From positions 1 to 7,359 of the forward strand of contig DTYX01000740.1 of NCBI GenBank assembly GCA_012961655.1: a stretch of 7,359 bases of DNA. The letters run 5' to 3'. How positions within the stretch are numbered: the stretch's first letter is position 1; each line of letters opens with the position of its first letter. Made by a program: the position numbers and the translations under genes. Shown piece after piece: positions 1 to 5,961 of the stretch. Under the pieces are notes generated by a model. The model was given only the letters and a program-made list of their open reading frames with translations. It made no database searches and had not been told where the DNA came from. Source of the stretch: Candidatus Poribacteria bacterium. GTDB lineage: Bacteria > Poribacteria > WGA-4E > DTYX01.

Positions 1-8
1 TATTACTC

Positions 9-1127
9 ATGATGTTGTCCCAAAGAATCGAAGACGCGGAGAACTTCAAAAAGATAACCCTGAATTGCAGTTCAATCCAACAAAATGAGGTCATAATCTA
101 TCGCGAAATCGTAGAGGATATAACCATAAGCCATATTGTATATGATGATGGGCGCTCACGGACTCATCTTTCTGGAGAGAATGCTCTTAATAGGATTGAA
201 AGGTTAATCTATGCAGGCTATGATGAGATTACCTGCGAATCATTTACGGGTGTAGTGCATGCCCGCATCAGGTCGGGGAACGTGGAAATAAATCTCGGTG
301 ATTTTAATTCGACGACAGATGATGATGCGATGCATCCAATCAAGGTTGGACAAGCTGACAAATTGCTTGCAGTTCTCGATATTTTGACTCCCCAGGGGAA
401 GATTAAAAGCGGAAAGCAACGGAAGTATGAGCAGATTAATCATTTCATTAAGCTCATCAGCGACCAACTAGAGAAAACATCTCAAAAAGAACGCATCACG
501 ATTCTCGATTGTGGATGTGGTAAATCATATCTTTCCTTTGTGATGAATTACTTTCTCCGTGAGAAGCTCGGACGGCAATGTTATTTTTTCTGTATAGATA
601 CCGATTCTGTGCTAATTGAGAAGTGCAAGGAGATGCAAGGAGCGCTCGGGTATGCGAACATGGAATTCCAAGTTCGCCAAATTATGAACTTTCATCCTCG
701 GACAGATATCGACATCGTTTGCAGCTTGCATGCTTGTGATACTGCTACGGATGAGGCGATAGCTTTGGGAATAAAATCAGAAGCGTCACTTTTGATGATT
801 GTGCCGTGTTGTCAAAGCGAGATATTGAATCAGTTGCAAGCTCATCCACTCAAAGCCATCACACGACACGGCGTTTTCGAAGTGAAATTAGCTGATTTGC
901 TGACGGATGCAATTCGAGCGCTGCTTTTAGAAGCGAATGGCTACAAGGTGACAATCGTGGAATTCATCTCTCCCATCCACACGCCGAAAAATCTCATGAT
1001 TCTAGCCGAAAAGGTACAGCCTCGTAATTCGATGGCATTGGAACAGTATCAACAACTGGTCGATATGTTTCATCTATCACCGGCGTTGGCAAGATATTTA
1101 TCTGCTTCACGTGAGGATTTCCGTTAA
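9..1127 (+). CDS. SAM-dependent methyltransferase, Methyltransf_32-like; start uncertain
   Basis: Class I (Rossmann-fold) S-adenosylmethionine methyltransferase, probably cytoplasmic; its substrate cannot be read from the sequence. The SAM-binding motif I is ILDCGCGKSYL (residues 165-175), with the acidic end of strand 2 at CIDTD (195-199). Two hallmarks of the Methyltransf_32 family follow: HACDTATD (241-248) and VPCCQSE (265-271). A C-terminal HTPKNLMILAEK segment (324-335) also fits. The N-terminal ~110 residues resemble the poorly characterised N-terminal region of long bacterial members, so 372 residues is close to full length. ATG codons lie at 9 and 12, but the frame is open to the window edge and no ribosome binding site is visible, so the true start may be upstream. 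The next gene is 330 bp away behind its own promoter, so they are probably not co-transcribed from one site. The family is clear; the target molecule is unknown. Confidence 0.88.
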   Translation: MMLSQRIEDAENFKKITLNCSSIQQNEVIIYREIVEDITISHIVYDDGRSRTHLSGENALNRIERLIYAGYDEITCESFTGVVHARIRSGNVEINLGDFNSTTDDDAMHPIKVGQADKLLAVLDILTPQGKIKSGKQRKYEQINHFIKLISDQLEKTSQKERITILDCGCGKSYLSFVMNYFLREKLGRQCYFFCIDTDSVLIEKCKEMQGALGYANMEFQVRQIMNFHPRTDIDIVCSLHACDTATDEAIALGIKSEASLLMIVPCCQSEILNQLQAHPLKAITRHGVFEVKLADLLTDAIRALLLEANGYKVTIVEFISPIHTPKNLMILAEKVQPRNSMALEQYQQLVDMFHLSPALARYLSASREDFR

Positions 1128-1150
1128 TTAACACTTTTAAAAACTTGATT

Positions 1151-1180
1151 GTAAAGGGGGGAACTTGCCTTTACGAAAGG
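1151..1180 (+). other. Overlapping alternative hairpins after the methyltransferase gene
   Basis: Two mutually exclusive stems share the segment CCTTTAC. GTAAAGG (1151-1157) can pair with CCTTTAC (1168-1174) across a 10-nt loop, or CCTTT (1168-1172) can pair with AAAGG (1176-1180) across a 3-nt loop. The position 24 nt after the stop codon suits a transcript end. No run of T follows, so this is not a standard intrinsic terminator. It may only protect the 3' end, or have no role. Confidence 0.3.
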
Positions 1181-1235
1181 GGAAAGCCATTTTCATCGCC
1201 AAACAGTAATATTGTTTTGTCTGTCAAGAAAATGC

Positions 1236-1264
1236 TTGATTTCTCAAATCATTTGGGGTATAAT
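1236..1264 (+). promoter_or_regulatory. Sigma-70-type promoter for lysS
   Basis: A -35 box TTGATT (1236-1241) and a consensus -10 box TATAAT (1259-1264) are separated by exactly 17 bp. Transcription should start near 1271, giving a leader of about 187 nt before lysS. An inverted repeat, TGATTT-CTC-AAATCA (1237-1251), overlaps the -35 box and spacer. A looser AT-rich dyad (AAACAGTAATATTGTTT, 1201-1217) lies just upstream of the -35 box. Either could be a repressor or activator site. Confidence 0.72.
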
Positions 1265-1270
1265 TTTTAC

Positions 1271-1457
1271 TTTAAATCCAGATGATTCTGAGTTTGCCAA
1301 TGTCAGATGAACGGAGACAACTAAATATCCACGCGTTGGAATTCAGTCGTAGCCCAAAATTCTATTTCGGTGTAGTCTAAAAGGACTTTTTATTGACATA
1401 GTGAGTCACGGGGGCATCTGCTTCGAGTTTAACATCAAGTTTGGAGGATAATATTTA
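1271..1457 (+). promoter_or_regulatory. Long untranslated leader of lysS
   Basis: This is the inferred 5' untranslated region between the lysS promoter and its start codon. I see no T-box signature (no AGGGUGGNACCGCG-like segment) and no recognisable lysine riboswitch. A short stem AGTC/GACT (1374-1377 with 1384-1387) runs into TTTTT (1387-1391). With only four base pairs it is too weak to call a terminator or attenuator. GTGAGTCAC (1401-1409) is a short dyad. The region ends in a good ribosome binding site, GGAGG (1443-1447), 10 nt before the ATG. Confidence 0.4.
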
Positions 1458-2933
1458 ATGGAAGAGATTAGCGATTTGATTAGGCAACGTCATGAAAAAC
1501 TTTTGGAAATTCGTAAATTAGATATTGACCCTTATCCATATCGATACGCCATCGATAACTATGCCGCAGATATTAATAATAAATTCGCATCTATTCAAGA
1601 AATTCCCCATGATGTTCATCATGTAAGAATCGCAGGTAGGATTATGACCAAACGCGGCCATGGTAAGGTTAGTTTTGCTCATATTCAAGATAGCACAGAC
1701 CAGATTCAAATCTTCATCCGCCACAATGATGTCGGTAAAGAAAAGTATGATTTTTACAGACAACTCGTTGATGTCGGAGATATTATCGGCGTTGAGGGAT
1801 TTGTCTTCAGAACTAGAACAGGAGAATTGACTATATATGTGAAAGACTTCATGTTACTGGCTAAGAGCTTACGTCCTTTGCCCGAAAAATGGCATGGTTT
1901 GCAGGATAAAGAGACACGATATCGACAGCGATATGTGGATTTGATTACTAATCCCGAGGTAAAACAAGTTTTTCTTACTCGCACAAAGATCATTCAATCT
2001 ATTCGTGATTTCCTCAACCGCCGCGGTTTTATTGAAGTTGATACGCCGATTCTTCAACCTATCTATGGTGGCGCTACTGCACTGCCTTTTATCACACACC
2101 ATAACGCTTTGGATATCGATTTATATCTGCGCATCGCAAATGAATTGTATTTGAAACGCCTCATCGTTGGCAGATTTGACCGCGTCTATGAATTTTCAAA
2201 GGATTTCCGCAACGAGGGAATGGACAAAAGCCACAATCCAGAATTCACCATGCTTGAACTTTATCAAGCCTACGCGGACTATGAAGATATGATGCATCTT
2301 GCTGAAGAGATTATTTCCAATGCTGCAAAAGAGGTCCTAGGTACAACCCAGATCGTTTACCAGGGTGATGACATCGACTTAACCCCCCCTTGGCGGCGCT
2401 TAACAATGGTGGACTCGATTAAAGAATACTCCGGGATTGATGTAGAAGCATTAAGCGAAGCGGAGTTGTGTTCGATAGCAAAACAGAAAGGGATTGAGGT
2501 CAAGGGAAAGATATCGAAAGGAACATTGATTTATGCTTTCTTCGAGACTTTTGTCGAATCGAATCTCGTACAACCGACTATTATAGCTGATTACCCACTT
2601 GAAGTTTCTCCGCTTGCCAAGAAGAAACGAGGAAACGATATGTTTGTTGAGCGGTTTGAGCCTTACGCCGGTCGCTTGGAATTAGGCAACGCGTTCAGTG
2701 AATTGAATGACCCCATCGACCAACGTCAGCGATTTCAGGAGCAATTGAAGCAACGAGAAGCGGGAGATGAAGAGGCTCATGTGATGGACGAGGATTATGT
2801 CCGCGCTTTAGAATACGGCATGCCGCCAACAGGCGGTTTAGGCATCGGTATTGACCGTCTGGTAATGTTGTTGACGGACAGTAATTCAATCAGAGACGTA
2901 ATCTTGTTTCCGCAGATGCGCCCCGAACGCTAA
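1458..2933 (+). CDS. lysS: Lysyl-tRNA synthetase, class II
   Basis: Charges tRNA-Lys with lysine using ATP in the cytoplasm. At 491 residues it has normal class IIb LysRS length and order. An N-terminal OB-fold anticodon-binding domain (about 56-140) is followed by YRQRYVDL (155-162) and motif 1 in FLNRRGFIEVDTPIL (185-199). Motif 2 is FSKDFRNEGMDKSHNPEF (246-263, ATP-contacting R251) and motif 3 is GLGIGIDRLVML (460-471, R467), then the RDVILFP ending. The start is set by GGAGG 10 nt upstream and a normal N-terminal helix. One oddity: the usually conserved VGGF before motif 2 reads VGRF (R239), which a single base change from GGA to AGA would produce. The lipoprotein-release genes follow after 88 bp. 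An adjacent lysS is common for lolC/E-lolD in several diderm groups. The leader carries no obvious amino-acid-sensing element. Confidence 0.97.
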   Translation: MEEISDLIRQRHEKLLEIRKLDIDPYPYRYAIDNYAADINNKFASIQEIPHDVHHVRIAGRIMTKRGHGKVSFAHIQDSTDQIQIFIRHNDVGKEKYDFYRQLVDVGDIIGVEGFVFRTRTGELTIYVKDFMLLAKSLRPLPEKWHGLQDKETRYRQRYVDLITNPEVKQVFLTRTKIIQSIRDFLNRRGFIEVDTPILQPIYGGATALPFITHHNALDIDLYLRIANELYLKRLIVGRFDRVYEFSKDFRNEGMDKSHNPEFTMLELYQAYADYEDMMHLAEEIISNAAKEVLGTTQIVYQGDDIDLTPPWRRLTMVDSIKEYSGIDVEALSEAELCSIAKQKGIEVKGKISKGTLIYAFFETFVESNLVQPTIIADYPLEVSPLAKKKRGNDMFVERFEPYAGRLELGNAFSELNDPIDQRQRFQEQLKQREAGDEEAHVMDEDYVRALEYGMPPTGGLGIGIDRLVMLLTDSNSIRDVILFPQMRPER

Positions 2934-2953
2934 ACAACAATCTTTGCACCTGT

Positions 2954-3006
2954 ACGTAATACGTAATACGTAATGCGTAAGAGGAGAAAATTACGTATTA
3001 CGCATT
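2954..3006 (+). repeat. 7-bp ACGTAAT array with inverted copies; long hairpin
   Basis: Starting 20 nt after the lysS stop are three exact tandem ACGTAAT units (2954-2960, 2961-2967, 2968-2974) and a partial GCGTAA. After 9 bases come inverted units ATTACGT (2990-2996) and ATTACGC (2997-3003). The two halves can fold: 2965-2980 pairs with 2991-3006 over 16 positions, with one A-C mismatch and one G-U wobble. The 10-nt loop contains GAGGAG. No T-run follows, so it is not an intrinsic terminator. It fills nearly all of the lysS-lolC/E gap and could stabilise or process the transcript. Related arrays occur at 4987 and 6838. Confidence 0.8.
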
Positions 3007-3021
3007 GAAGATAATATTGCC

Positions 3022-4290
3022 ATGAAATATGAATGGTTTATTGGACTGAGATATCTCATGTCCAGACGGAAACAGACGTTTATTTCCATAATTAGTATAA
3101 TTTCGGTCGGATGCGTGGCTTTGGGCATTGCGACTGTTATTGTGGCTATCGCTGTGATGAATGGCTTCGAGGATATGATTAAAGAGAAATTTCTTGCCAA
3201 CGAAGCCCATATCACCGTCAGCGCATCGGGAACGTTTTTCTCGGACTATGAAGATATTATTGCACAGATAAAAGAGGTTCCCAATGTCGAAGCGGCTTCG
3301 CCTGTGGTATTCGCCCACGCGGGGATTCAAAGCGAGGGCAGTGAGATAAATCCCGCCATCGTGAAGGGAATTGACCCGAAAAGAGAGGACATGGTGACAG
3401 GCTTTTCCAAATTTGTGAGCGAAAAGTCGATTAACTTTGATTCGCCGTTAATTAAGGAAGTCAGGGAAAAGTTGAAGGAAGAGGAAACGATTGCAGGCGG
3501 AATTATTTTAGGAAAATATGTAGCGCGGCGTCTGGGAGTCACCAAAGGCGACAAGGTTATTCTAATCTCCCGATTAGTGCCCGACCGCGCCCGTCCAGGG
3601 GCGTTGATTCCGATGCTGCGGAATTTCGTGGTTATTGATATTTACGATTCAGGGATGTATGTCTATGACAATGCCTACGCTTTCCTTCCTCTGGATATTG
3701 CACAGCGACTATATCGTGAAGAAGGCAAAGTTAATCGCATTGAGGTGCTGACGAAAGACGCGGATTTGGCGGACGATGTGCGGAATCAAATACTAAAGAA
3801 ATTGAGATTTGGACTCTTTCCAAAGACGTGGATGGAGATGCATCTTGACCTTTTCAACGCCATAAAGATGGAAAAGCGCGTTACTTTCATTATCGAGGCG
3901 CTTATCATTGTCGTAGCCGCTTTTGGCATCGCCAGCACGCTGATTATGATGGTGATGGAGAAGACAAAGGACATCGGAATTCTCAAAGCAATGGGCGCGA
4001 CGAAGGGGAGCATACGCTATATTTTCATCATTGAGGGCGGCGTGATTGGAATCTTCGGCTCTCTTCTTGGGACGCTCTTAGGGCTGGGACTGTGCTGGGC
4101 GATAAAAAGCTGGAATATACCGATGCCTTATGCGGAGGTATACCAGATTAGCACTCTGCCCGCTAAAATCAATTGGGGCTTCGTTGCAATGGTTAATGTC
4201 GTTTCATTATCGATCTGCTGGATAGCGACTCTGTATCCTGCCTGGCATGCGTCAAATTTCAACCCGGTCGAGGCTTTGCGCTATGAATGA
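3022..4290 (+). CDS. lolC/E: Lipoprotein-releasing ABC transporter permease, LolC/LolE family
   Basis: Inner-membrane subunit of the Lol complex, which extracts mature lipoproteins from the outer leaflet of the inner membrane and passes them to a periplasmic carrier. The 422-residue protein opens with the family signature FIGLRYLMSRRKQTFISIIS (6-25). It has the standard topology: TM1 about 20-46, a large periplasmic domain about 50-285, then three C-terminal helices (about 288-311, 333-362, 386-406) forming the FtsX domain. The cytoplasmic loop EKTKDIGILKAMGATKGSI (313-331) is the coupling helix that contacts the ATPase. The start is the only sensible ATG in frame, and its ribosome binding site is weak (GAAG, 3007-3010). 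Only one permease gene is present here, so it may work as a LolF-like homodimer, or a partner may lie elsewhere. lolD overlaps its end by 8 nt, implying translational coupling. Confidence 0.93.
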   Translation: MKYEWFIGLRYLMSRRKQTFISIISIISVGCVALGIATVIVAIAVMNGFEDMIKEKFLANEAHITVSASGTFFSDYEDIIAQIKEVPNVEAASPVVFAHAGIQSEGSEINPAIVKGIDPKREDMVTGFSKFVSEKSINFDSPLIKEVREKLKEEETIAGGIILGKYVARRLGVTKGDKVILISRLVPDRARPGALIPMLRNFVVIDIYDSGMYVYDNAYAFLPLDIAQRLYREEGKVNRIEVLTKDADLADDVRNQILKKLRFGLFPKTWMEMHLDLFNAIKMEKRVTFIIEALIIVVAAFGIASTLIMMVMEKTKDIGILKAMGATKGSIRYIFIIEGGVIGIFGSLLGTLLGLGLCWAIKSWNIPMPYAEVYQISTLPAKINWGFVAMVNVVSLSICWIATLYPAWHASNFNPVEALRYE

Positions 4291-4978
4291 ACTAATTCGA
4301 GTAGAAAATCTCCATAAATCGTACTACGATGGTTCGACAGAACTTCCCGTCCTCAAGGGAATAGATATGGTTATAAGGGCGGGTGAGATTATTTCAATCG
4401 TTGGCGCTTCAGGAGTCGGGAAGAGCACTTTGCTGAACATTTTAGGAGCTTTAGACCGACCGACAGAGGGACGGGTATTTTACTTGCAACAGGAAATTTT
4501 TACCATGAGTGACAAAAAGCTAGCGGCATTTCGCAGCCTTGAAATAGGTTTTGTCTTCCAATTTCATCATCTGCTGCCAGAATTCACCGCCCTCGAAAAT
4601 GTCGCAATGCCAGCATTAATCGCCCGCGTTTCCCGAAATGAAGCTTATGACAAAGCGCAAAAACTGTTAGAGCATGTGGGCCTGAAGGAGAGATTAACTC
4701 ATAAGCCATCCAAACTCTCCGGGGGTGAATGTCAGCGGGTTGCTTTAGCTCGGGCATTGGTGAACAATCCCAAAGTCATCCTCGCCGACGAACCAACGGG
4801 CAATCTGGATGGGAAAACCAGTGAAGCCATGCATGATTTAATCTGGGAATTGAACGATAGGTTTAATCAAATTTTTATAATTGCTACTCACAACCTCTCC
4901 CTGGCTCAAAGGTCGGATAGGATGATTCACCTTGTTGATGGGAAGATTTCGGATGGGGTGCAGATAGCGGATTTGTAG
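4283..4978 (+). CDS. lolD: Lipoprotein-releasing ABC transporter ATP-binding protein LolD
   Basis: Cytoplasmic ATPase that drives lipoprotein release with the permease encoded just upstream. All ABC motifs are present in order: Walker A GASGVGKST (41-49), Q-loop Q93, LolD-typical FHHLLPEFTALENVAMP (94-110), signature LSGGE (145-149), Walker B VILADE (165-170), D-loop NLD (174-176) and switch histidine H203 in IIATHN. The signature continues LSGGECQR, where family members usually have LSGGEQQR; the change Q to C at 150 is mild. I chose ATG 4283 over an in-frame ATG at 4247. It gives the usual MNELI-like N-terminus at 231 residues, has GAGG (4270-4273) upstream, and overlaps the permease stop in the compact ATGAATGA arrangement. 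The earlier ATG would add 12 residues with no family support. A repeat array begins 8 bp after the stop. Confidence 0.95.
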   Translation: MNELIRVENLHKSYYDGSTELPVLKGIDMVIRAGEIISIVGASGVGKSTLLNILGALDRPTEGRVFYLQQEIFTMSDKKLAAFRSLEIGFVFQFHHLLPEFTALENVAMPALIARVSRNEAYDKAQKLLEHVGLKERLTHKPSKLSGGECQRVALARALVNNPKVILADEPTGNLDGKTSEAMHDLIWELNDRFNQIFIIATHNLSLAQRSDRMIHLVDGKISDGVQIADL

Positions 4979-4986
4979 TTCATGAA

Positions 4987-5007
4987 ACGTAAAACGTGAA
5001 ACGTGAT
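4987..5007 (+). repeat. 7-bp array ACGTRAW, three units
   Basis: Three adjacent 7-bp units, ACGTAAA (4987-4993), ACGTGAA (4994-5000) and ACGTGAT (5001-5007), lie just after the lolD stop codon. A degenerate ATGAA precedes them. The period and the ACGT core match the arrays at 2954 and 6838. Confidence 0.75.
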
Positions 5008-5020
5008 TATGTTCGCTTCT

Positions 5021-5090
5021 AAAGTAGCCGAATTCACCAGAATTCGGGCTTCTAAAACACCTTCGCAAACAAGGATGCTTGCGCTACTTT
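5021..5090 (+). repeat. 70-bp nested inverted-repeat element (MITE-like or structured RNA)
   Basis: The ends are perfect 8-bp inverted repeats, AAAGTAGC (5021-5028) and GCTACTTT (5083-5090). Between them is a perfect hairpin CCGAATTC-ACCA-GAATTCGG (5028-5047). A second hairpin is either CGCAA/TTGCG (5064-5068 with 5079-5083) or CAAG-GATG-CTTG (5070-5081). Position 5028 and position 5083 are shared between stems, so not every pair can form at once. The layout would give a three-way junction in RNA, or a very small non-autonomous mobile element in DNA. GCTTCTAAA occurs twice (5015-5023 and 5048-5056). No clear target-site duplication is seen. It ends 12 nt before the ribosome binding site of the next gene, so it sits in that gene's leader if one is transcribed. 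Confidence 0.6.
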
Positions 5091-5115
5091 GCGAGATTTG
5101 CGGGAGGTGAATGCT

Positions 5116-5409
5116 ATGAGAAATCTAACCAACGAACAAAAGGAAGAACTCCAAAGAAAGATACAAGATGAACAGGTTAAGCGAGCCAAAAAACGATGGT
5201 CTACCCAGGCATACCTTACAGTGCTCGTCTTCTTGGGTCTTGGTGCTGGCTGTGTGGCGTTTTGGGTTTATCGAGACGCTAAGAAACGTTCCATGCGCGC
5301 TGTCGTATGGGCATTGTTCGCATTCTTTTTTAACCCTATTGTCTTATTTCTATACCTTCTGGAGACTCAAGAAGAGCCGCCAGTGTCGGGTGTTGAAGTG
5401 AATAATTGA
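5116..5409 (+). CDS. Small two-helix membrane protein, PLDc_N-like
   Basis: Predicted inner-membrane protein of 97 residues with a charged, probably helical N-terminus (1-30, rich in E, K, Q, R). Two hydrophobic helices (about 32-52 and 62-83) are joined by a short basic loop, WVYRDAKKRSM, and a short polar tail follows. The pattern YRDAKKR followed by a helix with NP and ending FLYLL resembles the two-helix PLDc_N domain found in many small membrane proteins. The function is unknown. The start at ATG 5116 is set by GGGAGGTGA (5102-5110). A TTG at 5089 is in frame but lies inside the upstream inverted repeat and before the ribosome binding site. Its neighbours give no functional hint; lolD is 137 bp upstream, separated by repeats. 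Confidence 0.72.
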   Translation: MRNLTNEQKEELQRKIQDEQVKRAKKRWSTQAYLTVLVFLGLGAGCVAFWVYRDAKKRSMRAVVWALFAFFFNPIVLFLYLLETQEEPPVSGVEVNN

Positions 5410-5524
5410 ATGCAAAATCAGCCAATGGACGATTAATGGTAGAAAAAAAGCAGGAAACTGGCGCAAGTTGTTAGACTAAGTTAAAGAGCGAAAGAACATA
5501 TTTTGCATACCAGAGGTGAAATGT

Positions 5525-5599
5525 ATGAGCGTTTCTTCCGTCGTTAGCAATAAGAAAGCATCAAGTAGAAGAAAATGGTTTAGATTCCTGTTGGCGTAG
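5525..5599 (+). other. Short ORF, possible displaced 5' end of the antitoxin gene
   Basis: A 24-codon frame begins at ATG 5525 behind a fair ribosome binding site, AGAGGTGA (5512-5519). The product is basic (NKKASSRRKWFRF) and is not recognised. It ends at TAG 5597-5599, exactly where the antitoxin-like frame, open since 5584 in another phase, takes over. Joined by one frameshift between 5584 and 5597, the two would give about 80 residues, a normal antitoxin length. It may instead be an unrelated leader peptide or chance. I see nothing supportable in 5410-5510. Confidence 0.3.
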
Positions 5600-5772
5600 T
5601 GCATGAAATGCTGCAAAGCAAGTCAGTTCGTCCTCTTGAACGATACCTGGAAAATATGGAACTGACGAGCAACACTGAGTTAATAGATAGTCTTTTGGAA
5701 TCCAAAAAGGATTTAGAGGCAGGCAAGGGAATTCCATGGGAAGAAATCAAGGAAAAATACGGTATTGTCTAG
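5599..5772 (+). pseudogene. Type II antitoxin (Phd/RelB-like), C-terminal part, probably 5'-broken
   Basis: From GTG 5599 (or ATG 5608) this frame encodes 57 (or 54) residues ending in LIDSLLESKKDLEAGKGIPW and EEIKEKYG. That ending closely resembles the toxin-wrapping tail of chromosomal type II antitoxins, which often read DLEAGR-IPWEEVK. The usual N-terminal DNA-binding half, about 30-40 residues, is missing in this frame. No ribosome binding site precedes GTG 5599 or ATG 5608, and the frame is open upstream only to a TAG at 5581-5583. The toxin remnant overlaps its last 37 nt, the usual antitoxin-then-toxin order. I infer a decaying gene whose 5' part is frameshifted or replaced. A short functional antitoxin kept to neutralise toxins elsewhere is possible but less likely. 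Confidence 0.6.
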
Positions 5773-5906
5773 AATTTTCCCCAAGGGCGGATGACGACTT
5801 AGCGAGATTACCAGAAAGGAGACGTCAAAGCGTCCTGCGAAAGTGCAACTGGCTTGCTTTAAATGCAAAGGCAATACGTCACTCAGCCTGTCGAAAACCA
5901 AAATAG
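5736..5906 (+). pseudogene. RelE/ParE-type toxin, truncated after the first half
   Basis: An ATG at 5736, with AAGGGA (5725-5730) five bases upstream and overlapping the antitoxin tail, opens a 56-codon frame. It contains YCLEFSPRADDDLARLP (10-26), then RRRQSVLRKCNWLALNAKAI. This matches the first strand and the two helices of RelE/ParE-fold toxins, which typically read YRIEFSPRA-DLARLP. RelE toxins act as ribosome-dependent mRNA nucleases and ParE toxins poison gyrase. Both are normally about 85-100 residues. The following region, with the LKG...LRVGDYRV-like strands and catalytic residues, is absent; the frame ends at TAG 5904-5906 after an unrelated tail (HSACRKPK). It should be inactive. 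The break lies just ahead of the ilvE promoter, suggesting a deletion joined this remnant to ilvE. Confidence 0.65.
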
Positions 5907-5913
5907 AATTTTG

Positions 5914-5922
5914 TGCTACAAT
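5914..5922 (+). promoter_or_regulatory. Extended -10 promoter for ilvE
   Basis: TGCTACAAT is an extended -10 element: TG, one base, then TACAAT at 5917-5922. No convincing -35 box lies 16-18 bp upstream, which is acceptable for an extended -10 promoter. Transcription would start near 5929, giving a short leader of about 33 nt. A perfect 10-bp palindrome, TTGAATTCAA (5922-5931), covers the predicted start point and could be an operator. Confidence 0.45.
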
Positions 5923-5961
5923 TGAATTCAACAAAGTCAAGATAACAGGAGGAATTTTAGT

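Noticed and set aside
1271..1457. T-box or lysine riboswitch in the lysS leader
   Set aside because: No T-box consensus segment, no specifier stem and no strong terminator were found; the only stem before a T-run is 4 bp.
2954..3006. CRISPR array or intrinsic terminator
   Set aside because: The units are only 7 bp with no spacers, and the hairpin is followed by GAAGATA rather than a T-run.
2998..3330. A 110-codon open frame on the - strand
   Set aside because: It lies almost wholly opposite the permease gene, has no ribosome binding site or recognisable family, and is best explained as the antisense shadow of a real gene.
4247..4282. Upstream ATG giving LolD 12 extra residues
   Set aside because: The extra residues have no family match. 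ATG 4283 gives the standard N-terminus, a GAGG site and the ATGAATGA overlap with the permease stop.
5089..5115. TTG start for the small membrane protein
   Set aside because: It lies inside the terminal inverted repeat and upstream of GGGAGGTGA, which clearly serves ATG 5116.
5168..5401. A second + strand open frame of 77 codons within the small membrane protein gene
   Set aside because: It is the same DNA in another frame, with no ribosome binding site; the gene at 5116 has the clear start and membrane topology.
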